Shown here piece by piece: positions 15,556 through 15,677 of a stretch of 15,677 nucleotides of DNA. The notes beneath the pieces are model-generated. The model worked only from the letters and a program-made list of their open reading frames with translations. It did no database searches and was not told the origin of the DNA. The translations under genes and the position numbers were made by a program. Source of the stretch: an uncultured Chitinophagaceae bacterium (lineage in GTDB: Bacteria; Bacteroidota; Bacteroidia; Chitinophagales; Chitinophagaceae); assembly GCA_946885665.1 (NCBI GenBank), contig CAMPGT010000065.1, forward strand, positions 1 through 15,677, written 5' to 3'. The number at the start of each line of letters is the position of its first letter. The first letter of the stretch is position 1.

Positions 15556-15677
15556 TTGAATATCCTGATACCGGCGGTTTGCATGTTGCTAATTGCCGGC
15601 TGCCGCAGTGAGCAGAAAACGGGCAATGAAGACTGGCCCAATTACGGGGGCAACAAGGCAGGCAATCGTTATTCGAT
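15556..15677 (+). CDS. PQQ-dependent dehydrogenase lipoprotein, N-terminal fragment (cut by window end)
   Basis: The frame runs to the window edge without a stop and gives 40 codons. The predicted product starts with a short hydrophobic signal ending LLIAGC, a good lipobox with Cys16, and then reads DWPNYGGNKAGNRYS, the characteristic N-terminal motif of quinoprotein glucose-dehydrogenase-type beta-propellers. The best start is TTG at 15556; the only in-frame ATG (15583) would leave too short a signal peptide. The gap to the preceding gene is 11 bp, so co-transcription is likely. The full enzyme would oxidise a sugar or alcohol in the periplasm using pyrroloquinoline quinone. Substrate and any C-terminal cytochrome domain lie outside the window. 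Confidence 0.75.
   Translation, partial: MNILIPAVCMLLIAGCRSEQKTGNEDWPNYGGNKAGNRYS

Overview
The window looks like a chromosomal segment of a Bacteroidota bacterium, most likely a soil or plant-associated Chitinophagaceae-type organism. This is inferred from gene content and style: DUF5009/NagX-like acyltransferase, PVC-type haem lipoprotein with HEAT repeats, exported 'sugar phosphate isomerase' proteins, a GMC/gluconate-2-dehydrogenase-subunit-3 pair, many Tat leaders of the RRxFLK type, and almost no Shine-Dalgarno sequences. I identify 13 protein-coding genes, the last one cut by the window end. I see no tRNA, rRNA, CRISPR array, insertion sequence or phage gene.

Layout. 1-254 is non-coding and repeat-rich (GC-rich hairpins, then a heptanucleotide tandem repeat). 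255-1177 holds two small housekeeping or stress genes on the + strand (a DUF892 ferritin-like protein with a clear terminator, and a small GNAT acetyltransferase). 1189-2091 (-) is a Tat-exported TIM-barrel protein. It is divergent from a polysaccharide-deacetylase lipoprotein (2135-3442, +), and a perfect 18-bp palindrome overlaps its start codon. From 9707 down to 3432 a four-gene minus-strand run reads: exported galactonate-dehydratase-like enolase, exported TIM-barrel isomerase, large haem lipoprotein (ATGA overlap), multi-spanning DUF5009/HGSNAT-like acyltransferase. From 9877 to the end a plus-strand run reads: Tat-lipoprotein small subunit, GMC FAD dehydrogenase, exported TIM-barrel isomerase, (226-bp gap), Tat-exported mannonate-dehydratase-like enolase, exported mutarotase-like protein, and the 5' end of a PQQ-dependent dehydrogenase lipoprotein.

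How the genes may work together (inference). From 4669 to the end, every protein except the GMC subunit carries its own export signal, and the GMC subunit probably rides out with its Tat-borne partner. The set looks like a sugar or glycoside oxidation module outside the cytoplasm: two dehydrogenases (FAD/[3Fe-4S] GMC and PQQ type), a haem protein that could take electrons, two enolase-superfamily dehydratases with intact catalytic residues, TIM-barrel isomerase/lyase candidates and a mutarotase-like protein. This resembles known oxidise-then-eliminate routes for glycosides (3-keto intermediates) and non-phosphorylated sugar-acid dehydration, but relocated to the periplasm. The substrate is unknown, and no transporter, aldolase or sugar-acid kinase lies within the window.
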